From Aeribacillus composti (GTDB lineage Bacteria; Bacillota; Bacilli; Bacillales; Aeribacillaceae), in NCBI RefSeq assembly GCF_007827555.1, contig NZ_VISS01000037.1, positions 1 to 43,527 of the forward strand: DNA of 43,527 nt, read 5' to 3'. Under the pieces are notes generated by a model, which was given only the letters and a program-made list of their open reading frames with translations, was not told where the DNA came from and did not search any database. Shown here piece after piece: positions 41,038-43,527 of the stretch. Each line of letters starts with the position of its first letter. Position 1 is the first letter of the stretch. Position numbers and translations under genes: made by a program.

Positions 41038-42852
41038 ATGGCTAAAAAAGTTAATTGGTATGTTTCTTGTTCACCTAGAAGTCCAGAAAAAATTCAGCCT
41101 GAGTTAAAAGTACTAGCAAATTTTGAGGGAAGTTATTGGAAAGGGGTAAAAGGGTATAAAGCACAAGAGGCATTTGCTAAAGAACTTGCTGCTTTACCAC
41201 AATTCTTAGGTACTACTTATAAAAAAGAAGCTGCATTTTCTACTCGAGACAGAGTGGCACCAATGAAAACTTATGGTTTCGTATTTGTAGATGAAGAAGG
41301 TTATCTTCGTATAACTGAAGCAGGGAAAATGCTTGCAAATAACCGAAGACCCAAAGATGTTTTCTTAAAACAGTTAGTAAAGTGGCAATATCCATCGTTT
41401 CAACACAAAGGTAAGGAATATCCCGAGGAGGAATGGAGTATAAATCCTCTTGTATTTGTTCTTAGCTTACTAAAAAAGGTAGGCGGCCTCAGTAAATTAG
41501 ATATTGCTATGTTCTGTTTAACAGCAACAAATAATAATCAGGTGGATGAAATTGCAGAGGAAATAATGCAGTTCCGTAATGAACGTGAAAAAATAAAAGG
41601 ACAAAATAAGAAACTTGAGTTTACTGAGAATTACTTTTTTAAAAGATTCGAAAAGATTTATGGAAATGTAGGTAAAATTCGTGAAGGGAAATCTGACTCT
41701 TCACATAAGTCAAAAATTGAAACTAAAATGAGAAATGCACGAGATGTGGCAGATGCAACCACAAGATATTTTCGATATACAGGTCTATTTGTTGCAAGAG
41801 GGAATCAACTCGTCTTAAATCCAGAAAAATCTGATTTAATTGATGAAATTATCAGTTCATCAAAAGTTGTAAAGAACTATACGAGAGTAGAGGAATTTCA
41901 TGAATATTATGGAAATCCGAGTTTACCACAGTTTTCATTTGAGACAAAAGAACAACTTTTAGATCTAGCCCATAGAATACGAGATGAAAATACCAGACTA
42001 GCTGAGCAATTAGTAGAACATTTTCCAAATGTTAAAGTTGAAATACAAGTCCTTGAAGACATTTATAATTCTCTTAATAAAAAAGTTGATGTAGAAACAT
42101 TAAAAGATGTTATTTACCATGCTAAGGAATTACAGCTAGAACTCAAAAAGAAAAAGTTACAAGCAGATTTTAATGACCCACGTCAACTTGAAGAAGTCAT
42201 TGACCTTCTTGAGGTATATCATGAGAAAAAGAATGTGATTGAAGAGAAAATTAAAGCTCGCTTTATTGCAAATAAAAATACTGTATTTGAATGGCTTACG
42301 TGGAATGGCTTCATTATTCTTGGAAATGCTTTAGAATATAAAAACAACTTCGTTATTGATGAAGAGTTACAACCAGTTACTCATGCCGCAGGTAACCAGC
42401 CTGATATGGAAATTATATATGAAGACTTTATTGTTCTTGGTGAAGTAACAACTTCTAAGGGAGCAACCCAGTTTAAGATGGAATCAGAACCAGTAACAAG
42501 GCATTATTTAAACATGAAAAAAGAATTAGAAAAGCAAGGAGTAGAGAAAGAACTATATTGTTTATTCATTGCGCCAGAAATCAATAAGAATACTTTTGAG
42601 GAGTTTATGAAATACAATATTGTTCAAAACACAAGAATTATCCCTCTCTCATTAAAACAGTTTAACATGCTCCTAATGGTACAGAAGAAATTAATTGAAA
42701 AAGGAAGAAGGTTATCTTCTTATGATATTAAGAATCTGATGGTCTCATTATATCGAACAACTATAGAGTGTGAAAGAAAATATACTCAAATTAAAGCTGG
42801 TTTAGAAGAAACTTTAAATAATTGGGTTGTTGACAAGGAGGTAAGGTTTTAA
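41038..42852 (+). CDS. Large subunit of heterodimeric GAGTC restriction endonuclease (nicking enzyme, BspD6I/BstNBI type)
   Basis: 604 residues, the length of Nt.BspD6I and N.BstNBI, with the same N-terminus as I recall (MAKKVNWYVSCSPRSPEK). The N-terminal half (about 1-300) is the winged-helix recognition part, then a helical linker (about 300-400) and a C-terminal PD-(D/E)xK-like nuclease. The residues described as catalytic in Nt.BspD6I fall at the same numbers: Glu418 (VFEWL), Asp456 (NQPDMEI), Glu469 (LGEVTT) and Glu482 (KMESEP). The known enzyme binds GAGTC and cuts one strand four bases downstream; with its partner it cuts both. The ATG follows CAGGAGGGAT. The small-subunit gene starts 2 bp after the stop. 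Codon use is AT-richer than in the core genes. Confidence 0.93.
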   Translation: MAKKVNWYVSCSPRSPEKIQPELKVLANFEGSYWKGVKGYKAQEAFAKELAALPQFLGTTYKKEAAFSTRDRVAPMKTYGFVFVDEEGYLRITEAGKMLANNRRPKDVFLKQLVKWQYPSFQHKGKEYPEEEWSINPLVFVLSLLKKVGGLSKLDIAMFCLTATNNNQVDEIAEEIMQFRNEREKIKGQNKKLEFTENYFFKRFEKIYGNVGKIREGKSDSSHKSKIETKMRNARDVADATTRYFRYTGLFVARGNQLVLNPEKSDLIDEIISSSKVVKNYTRVEEFHEYYGNPSLPQFSFETKEQLLDLAHRIRDENTRLAEQLVEHFPNVKVEIQVLEDIYNSLNKKVDVETLKDVIYHAKELQLELKKKKLQADFNDPRQLEEVIDLLEVYHEKKNVIEEKIKARFIANKNTVFEWLTWNGFIILGNALEYKNNFVIDEELQPVTHAAGNQPDMEIIYEDFIVLGEVTTSKGATQFKMESEPVTRHYLNMKKELEKQGVEKELYCLFIAPEINKNTFEEFMKYNIVQNTRIIPLSLKQFNMLLMVQKKLIEKGRRLSSYDIKNLMVSLYRTTIECERKYTQIKAGLEETLNNWVVDKEVRF

Positions 42853-42853
42853 A

Positions 42854-43414
42854 ATGCAAGATATTCTGGACTTTTATGAAGAAGTTGAAAAAACGATAAA
42901 TCCTCCAAATTACTTCGAGTGGAACACATATAGAGTTTTTAAAAAACTAGGTTCCTATAAGAATCTAGTCCCAAACTTTAAGCTTGATGATTCAGGTCAT
43001 CCAATTGGTAATGCCATACCAGGTGTTGAAGATATATTAGTTGAATATGAGCATTTTTCAATTTTAATTGAATGTTCCCTCACGATAGGGGAAAAGCAAC
43101 TAGATTATGAAGGGGATTCAGTAGTCAGGCACCTACAAGAATATAAAAAAAAAGGAATAGAAGCATATACTCTTTTCTTAGGAAAAAGTATTGATCTTTC
43201 TTTTGCAAGACATATAGGTTTTAACAAGGAATCAGAACCTGTAATTCCATTAACAGTAGACCAGTTTAAAAAGCTAGTTACACAGCTAAAAGGTGATGGA
43301 GAACACTTTAATCCTAATAAACTAAAAGAAATACTGATAAAATTATTACGAAGTGACTTAGGATATGATCAAGCTGAAGAATGGCTAACTTTCATTGAGT
43401 ACAATTTAAAATGA
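42854..43414 (+). CDS. Small subunit of heterodimeric GAGTC restriction endonuclease (ss.BspD6I type)
   Basis: 186 residues, the length of ss.BspD6I. It is a stand-alone nuclease domain without a recognition domain, cleaving the second strand only in complex with the large subunit. Asp60 (GVEDIL), Glu73 (LIECSL) and Glu86 (DYEGDS) repeat the 13-residue spacing of Asp456-Glu469-Glu482 in the large subunit, as expected for a shared fold. The ATG is 2 bp after the large-subunit stop with AAGGAGGTAAGG before it, so the two are co-translated. Confidence 0.92.
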   Translation: MQDILDFYEEVEKTINPPNYFEWNTYRVFKKLGSYKNLVPNFKLDDSGHPIGNAIPGVEDILVEYEHFSILIECSLTIGEKQLDYEGDSVVRHLQEYKKKGIEAYTLFLGKSIDLSFARHIGFNKESEPVIPLTVDQFKKLVTQLKGDGEHFNPNKLKEILIKLLRSDLGYDQAEEWLTFIEYNLK

Positions 43415-43435
43415 AATTGAAAATGAAATTGAAAA

Positions 43436-43487
43436 GGGGCTGTCCAAAAAGTCAGGGTAACTGACTTTTTGGAGCCCCTCATTTTTT
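43436..43487 (+). terminator. Strong hairpin after the restriction operon, IS-terminus-like
   Basis: GGGGCTGTCCAAAAAGTCAG (43436-43455) pairs with CTGACTTTTTGGAGCCCC (43461-43478) with a 2-nt bulge and loop GGTAA, followed by TCATTTTTT. It should stop transcription. Both arms look like abutted ends of an insertion sequence and match the termini at 39524 and 39626. The remaining bases to 43527 show no gene. Confidence 0.75.
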
Positions 43488-43527
43488 CACTTTTTAAAAA
43501 AAATGCACAAAAAAATCGTCCTTTCTA

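Overview
The window is the replication-origin region of a Bacillaceae (Firmicutes) chromosome, written with dnaA on the minus strand. Gene order around oriC matches Bacillus subtilis and Geobacillus: rrn / gyrA-gyrB-recF-yaaA-dnaN-dnaA / oriC / rpmH-rnpA-yidC-jag / mnmE-mnmG-rsmG-noc-soj-spo0J / ychF-rpsF-ssb-rpsR / yybS-gdpP-rplI-dnaC / purA / tRNAs / walRKHIJ-htrC / rlmH. YyaC, SpoIIIJ-type YidC, Soj/Spo0J and Noc point to an endospore former. I cannot name the species; a moderately thermophilic Bacillus, Caldibacillus or Geobacillus relative is my guess.

Left replichore side (1-10444, minus strand). The window opens at the 5' end of a 16S rRNA gene with its promoter and leader. A catalytically degenerate HD-GYP protein, gyrA, gyrB, recF, the S4 protein yaaA, dnaN and dnaA follow. 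remB (yaaB), usual between recF and gyrB, is absent. oriC is bipartite: a DnaA-box cluster upstream of dnaA, and a second cluster with an AT-rich unwinding region and DnaA-trio-like triplets between dnaA and dnaN.

Right side core (10445-39280, mostly plus strand). This holds ribosome and RNase P protein genes, membrane insertase, tRNA modification, chromosome segregation (parS sites in spo0J and walK, a likely Noc site between noc and soj), the S6-SSB-S18 operon, c-di-AMP turnover, replicative helicase, purA under two PurBox-like sites, and the whole wal two-component operon. DnaA-box clusters also lie in front of mnmE and rlmH. Between purA and the tRNA genes is a striking tandem array of about 150-bp units, each beginning with the first 26 nt of tRNA-Lys.

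Accessory island (39281-43527). This visibly AT-richer tract follows rlmH. It contains a minus-strand NERD-domain protein, a truncated arginase (rocF) 5' end with an internal stop, and a two-gene restriction locus. The 604- and 186-residue products match, in length and in position of every catalytic residue, the large nicking subunit and small subunit of the heterodimeric GAGTC endonuclease R.BspD6I (N.BstNBI-like). An 18-bp inverted repeat sits over the promoter of the large-subunit gene. IS-terminus-like hairpins lie on both sides of the island. No protecting methyltransferase is visible before the window ends.
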